A stretch of DNA of 64,000 bases from Mogibacterium sp. (GTDB taxonomy: Bacteria; Bacillota; Clostridia; Peptostreptococcales; Anaerovoracaceae): contig JAFWMD010000072.1 in assembly GCA_017510725.1 (NCBI GenBank), positions 1 through 64,000 of the forward strand, in the 5' to 3' direction. Both the position numbers and the translations under genes were made by a program. Under the pieces are notes generated by a model. It made no database searches. It was not told the origin of the DNA and saw nothing but the letters and a program-made list of their open reading frames with translations. Numbering within the stretch: position 1 is the first letter of the stretch; each line of letters starts with the position of its first letter. This document shows, piece by piece, positions 17,140-25,071 of this stretch.

Positions 17140-17559
17140 TTATTTTGCCTTTTTGTCAACCGCATATTGTTCAAAACACCAGGTTGCGATCTCTGCAATC
17201 AGCTCTTTCGGCAGAGGTTTGTTATATGGCAGCCGGATCGTCCCCTTACTCACATCATAGTCCTTGAGTTTGTCTGCAAACACTGTTGTTGCTTCACCGC
17301 CCGGATAAAGACCCAGATGTTTTTTCGATGCTGCAAAATGGATTATGTTGACACCTTTCCAGTACGTAGGCATACTCCAGGATATCTTCTCTTTTGCCTC
17401 AGGAATAGCCTCACGAAGAATCTGCCTCACTTCAATCAGATATGGCCTGACCGATTCGTCCTGCTCATCAATGTACTGATCAATGGTCTCGATTTTTCCG
17501 CAAAAATGGTGCTGGCCTTCCCTGCTGAAACTCCGGCCGCATTTAGGACACTTCCACAT
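17140..17559 (-). CDS. DUF1801 (YdhG-like) protein with N-terminal zinc ribbon
   Basis: The DUF1801 core (IDQYIDEQDESVRPYLIEVRQ, AIPEAKEKISWSMPTYW, HFAASKKHLGLYPGG, GTIRLPYNKPLP) spans most of the 139 residues. It is preceded by a small Cys-rich ribbon, MWKCPKCGRSFSREGQHHFC. DUF1801 proteins include the Bacillus frataxin-like iron chaperone, but the role of the ribbon-fused branch is unknown. The second ATG (17559) lies 9 nt after GGAGA and is favoured over ATG 17568, which overlaps the ribosome-binding site. Confidence 0.85.
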   Translation of the reverse strand: MWKCPKCGRSFSREGQHHFCGKIETIDQYIDEQDESVRPYLIEVRQILREAIPEAKEKISWSMPTYWKGVNIIHFAASKKHLGLYPGGEATTVFADKLKDYDVSKGTIRLPYNKPLPKELIAEIATWCFEQYAVDKKAK

Positions 17560-17594
17560 AAATATCATTCTCCGTTTTACAGGTTTCTCATGCT

Positions 17595-18503
17595 CTATGA
17601 CATAAAATAGTTATCAATATCATGTTGTGTTTCAAGTATTTCTTCTGCTTCGAATGTCTTAGCCAGAATTATTGATCCTCGAAAGGCTGCTTGAAAGTCT
17701 GTTATATCAAATGCTTTTTCCGCCAATATATCAAATGCATCCAGTTCAGCATTCAAAGCATCAATATATTCATTTACCTGCTGTGTCAATCTTTGATCTA
17801 AATCTTTTTGAGACTTCAGGCACTCATCTATTGCTTCCAGTTCTTTTTCATAATGACTGTATCTGAATTTCTGGAATATCAAAGCGCCAACAGCTTCAGC
17901 TAATTCCTGCCTTTCTTTAGGTATGAGAGAATGGTTCATCCTATCTGTCATTACCAGAAATACGGCTTCAAGGCTCAGCCACAGGTTTTCTTCTATAAAC
18001 TTGATCTCTGATGTGGATCCAGATTTAAGATTTTCAGAATACTCTTTCATCGAAGAAACGATTTCTTCCAATCTCTTTATTACTGTTTCTGATGCATTTG
18101 GCCTCATAGGTTCAATTGCAAATGCTATTGATTGTCTATATAAGTCAAATACAAATAATGAGTAATCCTGTGGGTCTATTGTTACGGCTTTCTCAGCAGC
18201 AAGGCCAAGGACATCATTCCAATCATCCCTAGTCAATTCTGCCACAGAGCCTCCTTGCTTTAGTTTCGACCACAAGCTTACAAGGAATATCGTTGCAGTT
18301 TTAATACTAAGATCTATTTTATCATGATCCAGCACATTCTCCGCTGTAGGCAAATATTTTTCTATGAGGTTGAGAGCCTTATCAAAATTCTGATTTTGTT
18401 CTCGTAGAGCAGCAACTATAGAGGTGCTGTTGAGATCATCTACAGCATTCTTGCAATAATGCAGTATGTCTCTTAAACTGAACTGAGTATTATTATCATT
18501 CAT
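17595..18503 (-). CDS. Hypothetical helical protein, partner of the gene at 18514
   Basis: I do not recognise this family. The 302-aa product is predicted almost entirely alpha-helical and soluble, with Leu/Glu/Lys-rich heptad-like stretches (ALREQNQNFDKALNLIEKYL, YEKELEAIDECLKSQKDLD, ALNAELDAFDILAEKAF). It has no signal peptide or obvious catalytic motif. It begins 10 bp after the stop of the Gly/Ala-rich protein gene (18514-19488), so the two form a two-gene unit. The pairing of a soluble helical protein with a membrane-active one suggests a complex or an effector-regulator pair; that is inference. Confidence 0.7.
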   Translation of the reverse strand: MNDNNTQFSLRDILHYCKNAVDDLNSTSIVAALREQNQNFDKALNLIEKYLPTAENVLDHDKIDLSIKTATIFLVSLWSKLKQGGSVAELTRDDWNDVLGLAAEKAVTIDPQDYSLFVFDLYRQSIAFAIEPMRPNASETVIKRLEEIVSSMKEYSENLKSGSTSEIKFIEENLWLSLEAVFLVMTDRMNHSLIPKERQELAEAVGALIFQKFRYSHYEKELEAIDECLKSQKDLDQRLTQQVNEYIDALNAELDAFDILAEKAFDITDFQAAFRGSIILAKTFEAEEILETQHDIDNYFMS

Positions 18504-18513
18504 AGCTAACTCA

Positions 18514-19488
18514 CTATACGGTCTTGATGAACAGTGCTGACAATGCTTTGGTATTATTCACCATAGTTCCAAGTCGCACCTTTTCAGTATTATCGAGAGA
18601 CTTATAGTCAGAACCGAACAATGTCATATTATTTGTGAACTGCTTCATTAGTTCATCTCTTAGCGTGATAGTCTCTGCATTAATTGTGTGTATAACTCCT
18701 GTAACCTCTTTCAAATCAGCAGTGTTCTTCTTGATTGACTCGATTTCTTTATTCTTCTCTTTGTTATTAAGTATTCTCTTTCGAGAAAAAAGTGCAATAG
18801 AAGCAAGTAAACTCGCTCCTGCAATACCTATTCCAACCGGTCCGGCAAGTGCAAGTAAGGCTTTTCCGGCAACTACACCTCCCCCACCAGTAGTTAAAGC
18901 GCCACCACCGAGCCATGCCAAAGCAGCATTAGTTGCTGCAGCACCTGAAAGCGTAGATATGGCTGTGCCTGTAGATGCTGTGCCAAATGTAGTAGCAATC
19001 CACATCGCGGCAGTTGGCGCTGCACTCATAACAGCTGCTCCTGCAGCTATACCTGCACCAGCTCCACCAGCAGCCTTACGTGCGTCCTGAAGTTCCTTTT
19101 CGGCGAAAGCTTCCGCTCCTTTGAAAACAAGTTTATTTCTGTTAATCTCTTCAAAATCACTATCAAATGACTTAGGGCTGTTTGCAATGCTATTGACCAG
19201 TTCAGCCACATTGTCGATGACATCAACTGCGCGTGTTCTTTGAATATACAGGTTTAGTCCCTCATCGTTCATTTTAGCGTATTCTTCGTTATACGCATTG
19301 ATTGACTTCTCAAGTTCAATATCAAGTTCTTTTAGCTTAAACTCGAGTTCTTCCTTCTTGTCTTCGACCGATTCTTTGATGTTTGCCGCTTTTCCTTTGA
19401 TTGATTCAACATCAATACTATCGATTCCCTTTTTTGCAAAATCTTTTGCACTGCCTGCAATTTTTTTTACATTAATCTTATTTGCCAT
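18514..19488 (-). CDS. Coiled-coil protein with Gly/Ala-rich membrane segment
   Basis: This is a 324-aa protein of unknown family with a clear three-part design. Residues ~1-135 are charged and coiled-coil-like (KKEELEFKLKELDIELEKSI). About 136-232 are Gly/Ala-rich and hydrophobic with glycine-zipper spacing (GAGAGIAAGAAVMSAAP, ALLALAGPVGIGIAGASLL), able to insert into a membrane. About 233-324 are again helical and charged. No signal peptide is present. The layout recalls alpha-pore-forming proteins and other coil-hairpin-coil membrane effectors, without recognisable homology. AGGAGA precedes the ATG. It is the first gene of the pair with 17595-18503. Confidence 0.7.
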   Translation of the reverse strand: MANKINVKKIAGSAKDFAKKGIDSIDVESIKGKAANIKESVEDKKEELEFKLKELDIELEKSINAYNEEYAKMNDEGLNLYIQRTRAVDVIDNVAELVNSIANSPKSFDSDFEEINRNKLVFKGAEAFAEKELQDARKAAGGAGAGIAAGAAVMSAAPTAAMWIATTFGTASTGTAISTLSGAAATNAALAWLGGGALTTGGGGVVAGKALLALAGPVGIGIAGASLLASIALFSRKRILNNKEKNKEIESIKKNTADLKEVTGVIHTINAETITLRDELMKQFTNNMTLFGSDYKSLDNTEKVRLGTMVNNTKALSALFIKTV

Positions 19489-19736
19489 AATCGACTCTCC
19501 TAGTATTACTCGAATTCTTGCAATTCCCTTGCTTTATATATAATCTTTTTCTCCTTCTGTTTAGACAAGGGATTTCCCGTTCGCAATACACATTACTTTC
19601 GTAACAACTCTGTCCCTAGTACTTAAGTATTATTTCTTCTTATGATACTACTTTGAATCTCCTTTTTTATCCACTTAAGCTATTTTTTTTACAAAGCAAG
19701 CAGGGACACACTTCATCAACATATCCACCTAAGATC
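19489..19736. other. Upstream region of the coiled-coil pair, no gene
   Basis: This AT-rich stretch holds the promoter region of the pair at 17595-19488. I could not choose a single convincing -35/-10 set. Confidence 0.4.
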
Positions 19737-19786
19737 AAAAGTCCTATGTCATTCGCAATCATCTTGCGTTTGCCATAGGACTTTTT
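19737..19786. terminator. Strong bidirectional terminator
   Basis: AAAAGTCCTATG (19737-19748) pairs with CATAGGACTTTTT (19774-19786), with further GCAA/TTGC pairing in the loop. It follows the lipoprotein gene at 19809 on the - strand. Confidence 0.85.
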
Positions 19787-19808
19787 CGAATTATACAAAG
19801 GTGATTTA

Positions 19809-20258
19809 CTAGTAAGCGACTTCAAGAAGCTTTTTCTCTATTCTGGCAGTTACCTCTATATAGTATGCAAGCTCTGCTGTATTCATCTCTGACTGATCCA
19901 TGTTCTCCATTTCTTCGAGCATTGTTGCCTCTTCGGTCAGAAGGTCGGTCATTTCACTTAATAGTTCCAGATCTGATGGATCTTCCTGATATCTCTTCAT
20001 AACTTCGCAATAATGATCGAACCAGGCTTCATAATCATCCATTGTCTTTTTAAACTCCGGAGAAAGAATTCCTGAATCAGATCCAGAAGAATCATCACCT
20101 GTATCTGAATCCTCAGATGATACTGGCTCTTCTTCGACAGTGTCATAGCTGTCGACTTTTCCGGTATCGCTCTCTGAAGATGTTGTATCGCCTTTTCCAC
20201 AGCCAGCCAAAGTCAGCATAAGTAGCAGCGCAACTGCAACCACTAAGTATCTCTTCAT
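19809..20258 (-). CDS. Lipoprotein, DUF6591-like
   Basis: A lipoprotein signal peptide (LLLMLTLAGC) is followed by an acidic Ser/Asp linker (about residues 22-64) and a helical domain beginning LSPEFKKTMDDYEAWFDHY and ending AELAYYIEVTARIEKKLLEVAY. That pattern matches the DUF6591 lipoproteins of Clostridia as I remember them. The function of the family is unknown; it is presumably anchored to the outer face of the membrane. The product is 149 aa. It lies 45 bp downstream of the MerR-type regulator on the same strand and has a strong terminator, so the two may form a small autoregulated unit. Confidence 0.75.
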   Translation of the reverse strand: MKRYLVVAVALLLMLTLAGCGKGDTTSSESDTGKVDSYDTVEEEPVSSEDSDTGDDSSGSDSGILSPEFKKTMDDYEAWFDHYCEVMKRYQEDPSDLELLSEMTDLLTEEATMLEEMENMDQSEMNTAELAYYIEVTARIEKKLLEVAY

Positions 20259-20303
20259 TGTCTATGCACCTCCTGTTTTTACAAAACCTCCCCGATTCCG
20301 CTT

Positions 20304-20711
20304 TCATTTTTCAAGGCATGTTTTCTCGAACATCTTATCCAGCAGCTCTTCCTTGACTTCCGCATCCGAAGAGAGCTCATCAAGCAACAGCAGCATGCCT
20401 GCTAATGAAATCTGTTCATCCAGGATTTCCCGTTCCTCCCTCAGTTCCTTGAGCCTGGATCTGAGTATGTCTTCATCCATTTTGTCCACTTTTTTTATCA
20501 CAATGGCTATGCTTTCAACAGGTATCCCTATCCTTCTCAGAAGCAGTATTCTCTTAGCCCTTCTTACAGCATCGTCGTCATACAGCCACTCTTTTCGTCC
20601 CTCAGAGTTTCGTAATGTAGGATGCAGCAACCCCTTACTGTCGTAGTACCTTAATGCATTCACTGTAATTCCTGTTATTTCAGTGACTTCCCGGATCGTA
20701 ATCAGTGACAT
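20304..20711 (-). CDS. MerR family transcriptional regulator
   Basis: The N-terminus is a MerR winged helix (ITIREVTEITGITVNALRYYDSKGLLHPTLRN), followed by a long helix (residues about 75-110). The effector domain is short and lacks the metal-binding Cys pattern of CueR/ZntR, so the signal is unknown. ATG 20711 follows AGAGAGGT; a longer reading from 20738 would run through the promoter. Its promoter has a 19-bp spacer containing a palindrome, the standard MerR arrangement. The lipoprotein gene follows at 20258. Confidence 0.85.
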   Translation of the reverse strand: MSLITIREVTEITGITVNALRYYDSKGLLHPTLRNSEGRKEWLYDDDAVRRAKRILLLRRIGIPVESIAIVIKKVDKMDEDILRSRLKELREEREILDEQISLAGMLLLLDELSSDAEVKEELLDKMFEKTCLEK

Positions 20712-20729
20712 TGCATACCTCTCTTTCCA

Positions 20730-20760
20730 ACTATACATCTCGTTGTAACGACGAGGTCAA
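20730..20760 (-). promoter_or_regulatory. MerR-type promoter/operator
   Basis: On the - strand TTGACC (+ 20755-20760) and TATAGT (+ 20730-20735) are 19 bp apart. The spacer contains the near-perfect palindrome CTCGTCGTTACAACGAG (+ 20739-20755). The over-long spacer with a dyad is the hallmark of MerR-controlled promoters, so autoregulation by the adjacent gene is likely. The implied leader is very short. Confidence 0.8.
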
Positions 20761-20903
20761 TGCCATATTTGAAACACTTTAATCGTTTGTAATAACACCT
20801 CTTTTCCGCACAGCACCTCGTCGTAAGAACAATGTTTCTTGTAATAGGCGCTGTAATTTCTGCGAATCTATCTACGTGCCAATGAATGTATTATTTAGGC
20901 TGT

Positions 20904-21035
20904 ATGCTATAATGTCCCTGAGGCATCAGGATACGGATGGTCAAACCATCTGTGCTGAATGAGAGCACCAACCACATCCTATCCATGTCTCACCATTTTA
21001 AAAAGGCGCCTCCTCTGGAAGGCGCCCTCGATTGT
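20904..21035 (+). ncRNA. Candidate small structured RNA
   Basis: An extended -10, TGCTATAAT (20905-20913), precedes two tight hairpins, GATGGT-CAA-ACCATC and GTGCT-GAATGAG-AGCAC, then the GGCGCCT/AGGCGCC hairpin (about 21003-21027), which also serves as terminator of the - strand gene at 21054. No open frame occupies the stretch. Evidence is structural only and the family is not recognised. Confidence 0.3.
21000..21034 (-). terminator. Terminator of the iron-sulfur flavoprotein gene
   Basis: On the - strand GGGCGCCT pairs with AGGCGCC across a short loop, followed by TTTTT, just beyond the stop at 21054. Confidence 0.8.
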
Positions 21036-21053
21036 TTTTGCGTGCTCCGGCGT

Positions 21054-23735
21054 TTAACGTGAAGCTTCACTTTCTCTGATCTTCCTGATCTCGATTTTCT
21101 TTTCTCTTTCTTTCCTGTACTTCTCGACAAACCTTCCGCGAAGTGGAAGTGAATGGATCGGTACATTGTACTTCCTGACGATATGTATTGCATCGAATTT
21201 GCATCTCGTAGTACACATGCCGCATCCGAGGCACTTGTTCTGATCAACGACCGTAGCCCCGCACTTGAGACAACGCTCGGTCTCAGCTTTCATCTGCTCT
21301 TCAGTCAGGGTAAGTCTCTCATCGTACTTGCTCATCACCCTGGCAGGATCGAAGCCCGGCACCTGTCTTGACGTATTGTCATAACTGATCTGATCGTAAT
21401 CTATATCGTCCTTATCGAGTGCTATGAACTCTCTGCGGTTTCTTCCGATCGTGAGGCTGTGCCCCTTCTTGGTAGCTCGAGTGATTGAGATAGCCGCTTC
21501 CTTTCCGGCAGCTATAGCGTCGATGCAGAACTTCTGTCCTGTATAGATGTCTCCACCAGCGAAAATGTCATATTCAGAAGTCTGGTATGTCAGTGGATCA
21601 GCTATAACAAGGCCCCTCTTGTCGAGCTCTACGTTGACGCCTGTCAGCAGCTTGCCCCAGTCCGGGCGCTGACCTATGCAGTACAGGACTGTAGTGCATT
21701 CTGCCTCGCATGTTTCACTGTCATCAAATTTAGGATCGAATCTGCCCTCTTCATTTTTGACACTGATGCACTTGCGGAATTTAATTCCCCTGCATTTGCC
21801 TGCCCTCTTGATGATCTCCGTCTGTCCCCATCCATCATGGATAGGGATACCGTCTGCCTTGCAGAATGCCTGATCCTCTGCACCCATTGGCATCTCATCA
21901 TAGCTCTCAAGGCAATAGAGATCGACGCTGTCAGCTCCGTGTCTGACAGCCGTTCTTGCAACGTCGGCTCCTATGCTGCCTCCCCCGATGACTACGACTT
22001 TTCCGGAAAGCTTCACATCGTTGCCGCGGTTGATGCTCTTTACAAAATCCACACCCGGCATCACGCCTGCTGCGTCATCTCCCTTTATTCCAAGCTTGCC
22101 GCCGTTCTGAAGGCCTATACCAAGATAGAATGCCTTGAAGCCCTGCTCTCTGAGCTCAGGAATCGTAACATCCTTACCTACTTCGATGCCGCATCTGAAC
22201 CTGACACCCAGCGCTCTCAGCACGTCGATCTCAGCATCGACTACGTTTTTATCAAGTCTGAAGTTAGGTATACCGTTTGTGAGCATTCCGCCCGGCTTGA
22301 GCTCCTTCTCGAATACAGTCACTTTATATCCCTTCTCAGCAAGGTAGTACGCACAGGATATTCCCGCAGGACCGGATCCGATGACAGCGACCTTGGTATC
22401 GAAGTCCCAAGTGATCTTTGGAACGAATCTGTGAGCAGCATCGAGCTCTTTGTCTGCAATGAACTTCTTGATCTCATCGATTGAAACCGGATCATCTATC
22501 CGGCCTCTTGTGCACTCATTCTCGCAGTCGTGAGGGCAGATGCGTCCGCAGACTGCCGGAAGAGGATTCTCCTTCTTGATGAGCTCGAGCGCCTCCATGT
22601 ATTTGCCCTGAGCCGCGAGCCTGATGTAGCCCTGAACGGCGATATGAGCAGGGCATGTCGCTTTGCACGGGGATGAACCTGTCTCTACTGAATTCTGCCT
22701 GTTATCCCTGTAATCAGGGTTCCATCTCTCCGGCCCCCACTCGAGATCATCAGGCAATTCCTGCATCTGATGCACTATTGGTGTCTTTGAGCATATCTTC
22801 TGTCCGAGTCTGAGAGCATTGTTCGGACATATCTCTACACACTGTCCGCATGCGACGCACTTTTCTTCGTCGATCTCGGAGACGTAGTTGCTGCGTGTAA
22901 AATTAGGTGTGTTGAAATAAGATGTTCCTCCGATGGCCATGCAGCTTGACGGCTGGCAGTTGCATATCGCCAGAGTCATTCCGTTCAGGAGCGTAGTTAT
23001 CTGATGGATGCATCCGAGGTCTTCGACCATCCTGAGATGCTCATACACCTGCTCCTTGGTGATCTGCTCACCCATTCCGTGACGGATCATGGTATCTGCT
23101 GCCATAGCCATGTATATGCACATGCCATCAGGGGATTCTCCTGTTCCCTCGCCCATGCTTTCACGTACCCTGCGGCACTGACACGGCACTTTGCAGAAGA
23201 TCTGCAAAGGAGATGTCTCAATGAGGGTGCTCAGCCTCTCCATGGTCAGAGTCTTGGTCTCTGCAGGCAGAGCGCTCTCCACCGGGATGACCCTCATGAT
23301 GCCTACTCCCATTGGATTCGTCGGCAAAACATCTGAATGCGACACTAACTGGTGCTCCCAGAACCATTTTGCAACTTCAGGATGCGCCTCCGCATATCCG
23401 GGTCTCACCATCTGAAACTCAAACAGACCCGGAGCATACGGAATCATGATATATACCTTTTGCTTAGTCTTTGGGATCTGGAAGTCTATGAAACATGCTT
23501 TTTCCGCTATTCCATCGAGTATCTTTTTCGTCTTTTTTACAGAAAAACCCGAAAGCACAGCCAGTGCACTCGCAGTAAACGGGATCGTAGGCCTCATATG
23601 GCACATGACCTCAAGCTCATCGTCTTCCAGAAGATAGTCCAGCACCTTGTATTCCGGACTGTCGGGACTTGTATCCAGCTCTCCGCTGCACATGATTCTG
23701 GCAAGTTTTGCCAGGTTTTCTTCTCTCGTATGCAT
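21054..23735 (-). CDS. Multidomain iron-sulfur flavoprotein (GltD-like NAD(P)H oxidoreductase)
   Basis: This is a large 893-aa redox protein. The first ~100 residues are winged-helix-like. A Cys-rich stretch (CKVPCQCRRV, CNCQPSSC) precedes a ferredoxin cluster, CVACGQCVEICPNNA (about 290). A GltD-type [4Fe-4S] domain follows (CKATCPAHIAV, CGRICPHDCENECTRG; about 360-420), then FAD (VIGSGPAGISCAYYLAEKG, about 450) and NAD(P) (VVVIGGGSIGADVARTAV, about 580) Rossmann folds, GGDIYTG, and a C-terminal CLGCGMCTTRCKFDAI cluster (about 850). It probably transfers electrons between NAD(P)H and ferredoxin or a partner. ATG 23735 follows AGGGGGA; an in-frame TTG at 23753 is less likely. It is monocistronic. 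Confidence 0.88.
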   Translation of the reverse strand: MHTREENLAKLARIMCSGELDTSPDSPEYKVLDYLLEDDELEVMCHMRPTIPFTASALAVLSGFSVKKTKKILDGIAEKACFIDFQIPKTKQKVYIMIPYAPGLFEFQMVRPGYAEAHPEVAKWFWEHQLVSHSDVLPTNPMGVGIMRVIPVESALPAETKTLTMERLSTLIETSPLQIFCKVPCQCRRVRESMGEGTGESPDGMCIYMAMAADTMIRHGMGEQITKEQVYEHLRMVEDLGCIHQITTLLNGMTLAICNCQPSSCMAIGGTSYFNTPNFTRSNYVSEIDEEKCVACGQCVEICPNNALRLGQKICSKTPIVHQMQELPDDLEWGPERWNPDYRDNRQNSVETGSSPCKATCPAHIAVQGYIRLAAQGKYMEALELIKKENPLPAVCGRICPHDCENECTRGRIDDPVSIDEIKKFIADKELDAAHRFVPKITWDFDTKVAVIGSGPAGISCAYYLAEKGYKVTVFEKELKPGGMLTNGIPNFRLDKNVVDAEIDVLRALGVRFRCGIEVGKDVTIPELREQGFKAFYLGIGLQNGGKLGIKGDDAAGVMPGVDFVKSINRGNDVKLSGKVVVIGGGSIGADVARTAVRHGADSVDLYCLESYDEMPMGAEDQAFCKADGIPIHDGWGQTEIIKRAGKCRGIKFRKCISVKNEEGRFDPKFDDSETCEAECTTVLYCIGQRPDWGKLLTGVNVELDKRGLVIADPLTYQTSEYDIFAGGDIYTGQKFCIDAIAAGKEAAISITRATKKGHSLTIGRNRREFIALDKDDIDYDQISYDNTSRQVPGFDPARVMSKYDERLTLTEEQMKAETERCLKCGATVVDQNKCLGCGMCTTRCKFDAIHIVRKYNVPIHSLPLRGRFVEKYRKEREKKIEIRKIRESEASR

Positions 23736-23920
23736 TGCGTATCCCCCTCTCAAATCTTCAGACTTATTTAGCTTCTTTTGTATGTATTTTTCTGACTCCT
23801 CTTTACGAAATTGATTGCTTTTTTAAATTGTTAACTACTTCTGTTTACAGTATAACATTGGGAGAATATGTTTTCTATCACTATCCGCAAACATAAATCC
23901 ACACCTTGTTTATTCCACAT

Positions 23921-23958
23921 AAAAAGGCCGGGCACTACTAATTTCAGTAATGCCCGCC
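23921..23958 (-). terminator. Terminator of the ATC hydrolase-like gene
   Basis: On the - strand GGGCATTACT pairs with AGTAGTGCCC across GAAATT, followed by GGCCTTTTT. It lies beyond repeat copy 2. Confidence 0.8.
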
Positions 23959-23979
23959 CATCTAACCGCTTCAGCGGAT

Positions 23980-24006
23980 GGAGACAGAGAACCGTCCCCT
24001 GTCTCC
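23980..24006. repeat. 27-bp hairpin repeat, copy 2
   Basis: GGAGACAG, loop AGAACCGTCCC, CTGTCTCC: opposite orientation to copy 1. It lies 20 bp beyond the stop of the - strand gene at 24026. Confidence 0.9.
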
Positions 24007-24025
24007 TCTTCCTCTTTCCAACAGA

Positions 24026-24523
24026 CTATCTTCTTACATATCTCAGCTGACATGTCGGATCGCCCTTCGCGATAGTTCCCGGAAGATCCAGCTCTACTCC
24101 AAAGCACTCACCGATTCCCCTGTCACCGCACATGGCATGATCACACATCACTGCGATCTGCTCATCGCTACAGCCCTGTTTCTGCCAGGCTTTGACGAGC
24201 GGGCAGTAGTGGAAATCTATGTCCAGGTGATCATCATCGCAGCGAAGGATATCCATCTCGAACACTTTCTGTGCGAAGAATCCGAACAGAGCTTTTTTCA
24301 GCCCCTTCAGGGACTGTCCCCTTTTGCCTTTCTTCACGAGATTCTGACCCTGATATAATCCGCATCTTTTGATCGCATCAGGAGCAAAATCTTCAGCCCT
24401 GAGGCCGTGCTTTTCTGCTTCGTCACACAGAAGGTACATCCACAGCGCACGATGCTCCAGCTGCTCACGTATGCCTACGATAAGCGGATTCTTTACTTTT
24501 GCTTCGTTAACTATCCTGCTCAT
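24026..24523 (-). CDS. L-2-amino-thiazoline-4-carboxylic acid hydrolase-like protein
   Basis: The 165-aa protein has the pattern of the ATC hydrolase family: DIDFHYCPLVKAW, then CDHAMCGDRGIGECFGVELD, with conserved Cys and His residues. The founding member opens the thiazoline ring in bacterial cysteine synthesis, but most Clostridia members are untested, so the substrate is uncertain. The gene is the last of a tight group (Nudix 25059, Rossmann protein 24526, this gene). Its Shine-Dalgarno GGAGGA overlaps the end of the preceding gene. Confidence 0.8.
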   Translation of the reverse strand: MSRIVNEAKVKNPLIVGIREQLEHRALWMYLLCDEAEKHGLRAEDFAPDAIKRCGLYQGQNLVKKGKRGQSLKGLKKALFGFFAQKVFEMDILRCDDDHLDIDFHYCPLVKAWQKQGCSDEQIAVMCDHAMCGDRGIGECFGVELDLPGTIAKGDPTCQLRYVRR

Positions 24524-24525
24524 GA

Positions 24526-25071
24526 TTATCCTCCATTTTCTCCTGTACCATCGGAGGGAGACAGAGAACCGTCCCCTGTCTCCCCTGTCTCTTCGAGCAA
24601 TGCGTTAAGTATTGCTTTTGAAATTTCATATGCTTCCGGACATTCACTTGCGCGGGGTCCTCCTATACAAAGCTCCGTCTCATCCGGCAGTGTATTGATC
24701 CATTTGATGATATCCGGAACGTCGTTCAGCCCTGATGCGGTGTACATAGGCTTGCCCAGTGCTTCTCCTTCAAGCAGGCCTGTATCAGTGCCCGGCGAAG
24801 GCTCAGAACCCTCAGGTATGATTGTAAGAATTGCATCGCTGTCACGCATATTCCATTTTGTCCGTTGCTCCGTACCTTCTGAAGGAGTTTCCGCAAGCTC
24901 CGGATAGTCTGCAAGCAGTCCGGGAGAATCAGGATAGTCCTCTGCCCAGCCTCCCTTGGGACACCATCCGCACAGAGGAATTCCATGCTCCCTGGCGAAG
25001 TCCATCGCCGCCCTGTCGACACCGCTCTGGCCTCCGGTACGTATCCTGATTATCTTGCTCAAAGGTTCCAC
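24526..25071 (-). CDS. Putative molybdenum-carrier/YpsA-like Rossmann protein with repeat-encoded tail
   Basis: The core (RTGGQSGVDRAAMDFAREHG, CPKGGWAEDYP, SDAILTIIPEGSEPSPGTDTG, CIGGPRASECPEAYEISKAIL) matches the putative molybdenum-carrier/SLOG-type nucleotide-binding family, PF12694 as I recall. The natural C-terminus appears to be ..ISKAILNALLEE; the following ~20 residues, TGETGDGSLSPSDGTGENGG, are encoded by 27-bp repeat copy 3 and its flank. The frame ends at a TAA directly after the Shine-Dalgarno of the next gene. The start is a GTG at 25071 overlapping the Nudix stop, or a TTG four codons later; both fit. The ligand is unknown. Confidence 0.78.
   Translation of the reverse strand: MEPLSKIIRIRTGGQSGVDRAAMDFAREHGIPLCGWCPKGGWAEDYPDSPGLLADYPELAETPSEGTEQRTKWNMRDSDAILTIIPEGSEPSPGTDTGLLEGEALGKPMYTASGLNDVPDIIKWINTLPDETELCIGGPRASECPEAYEISKAILNALLEETGETGDGSLSPSDGTGENGG
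24557..24583. repeat. 27-bp hairpin repeat, copy 3 (inside a coding frame)
   Basis: A full 8-11-8 copy (GGAGACAG ... CTGTCTCC), followed by a partial CCCTGTCTC duplication. It is translated as part of the C-terminal tail of the protein at 24526. Confidence 0.9.

Noticed and set aside
21837..22484. + strand frame of 215 codons inside the iron-sulfur flavoprotein
   Set aside because: Antisense shadow; Ser/Ala/Asp/Tyr-rich composition typical of the complement of a conserved gene.
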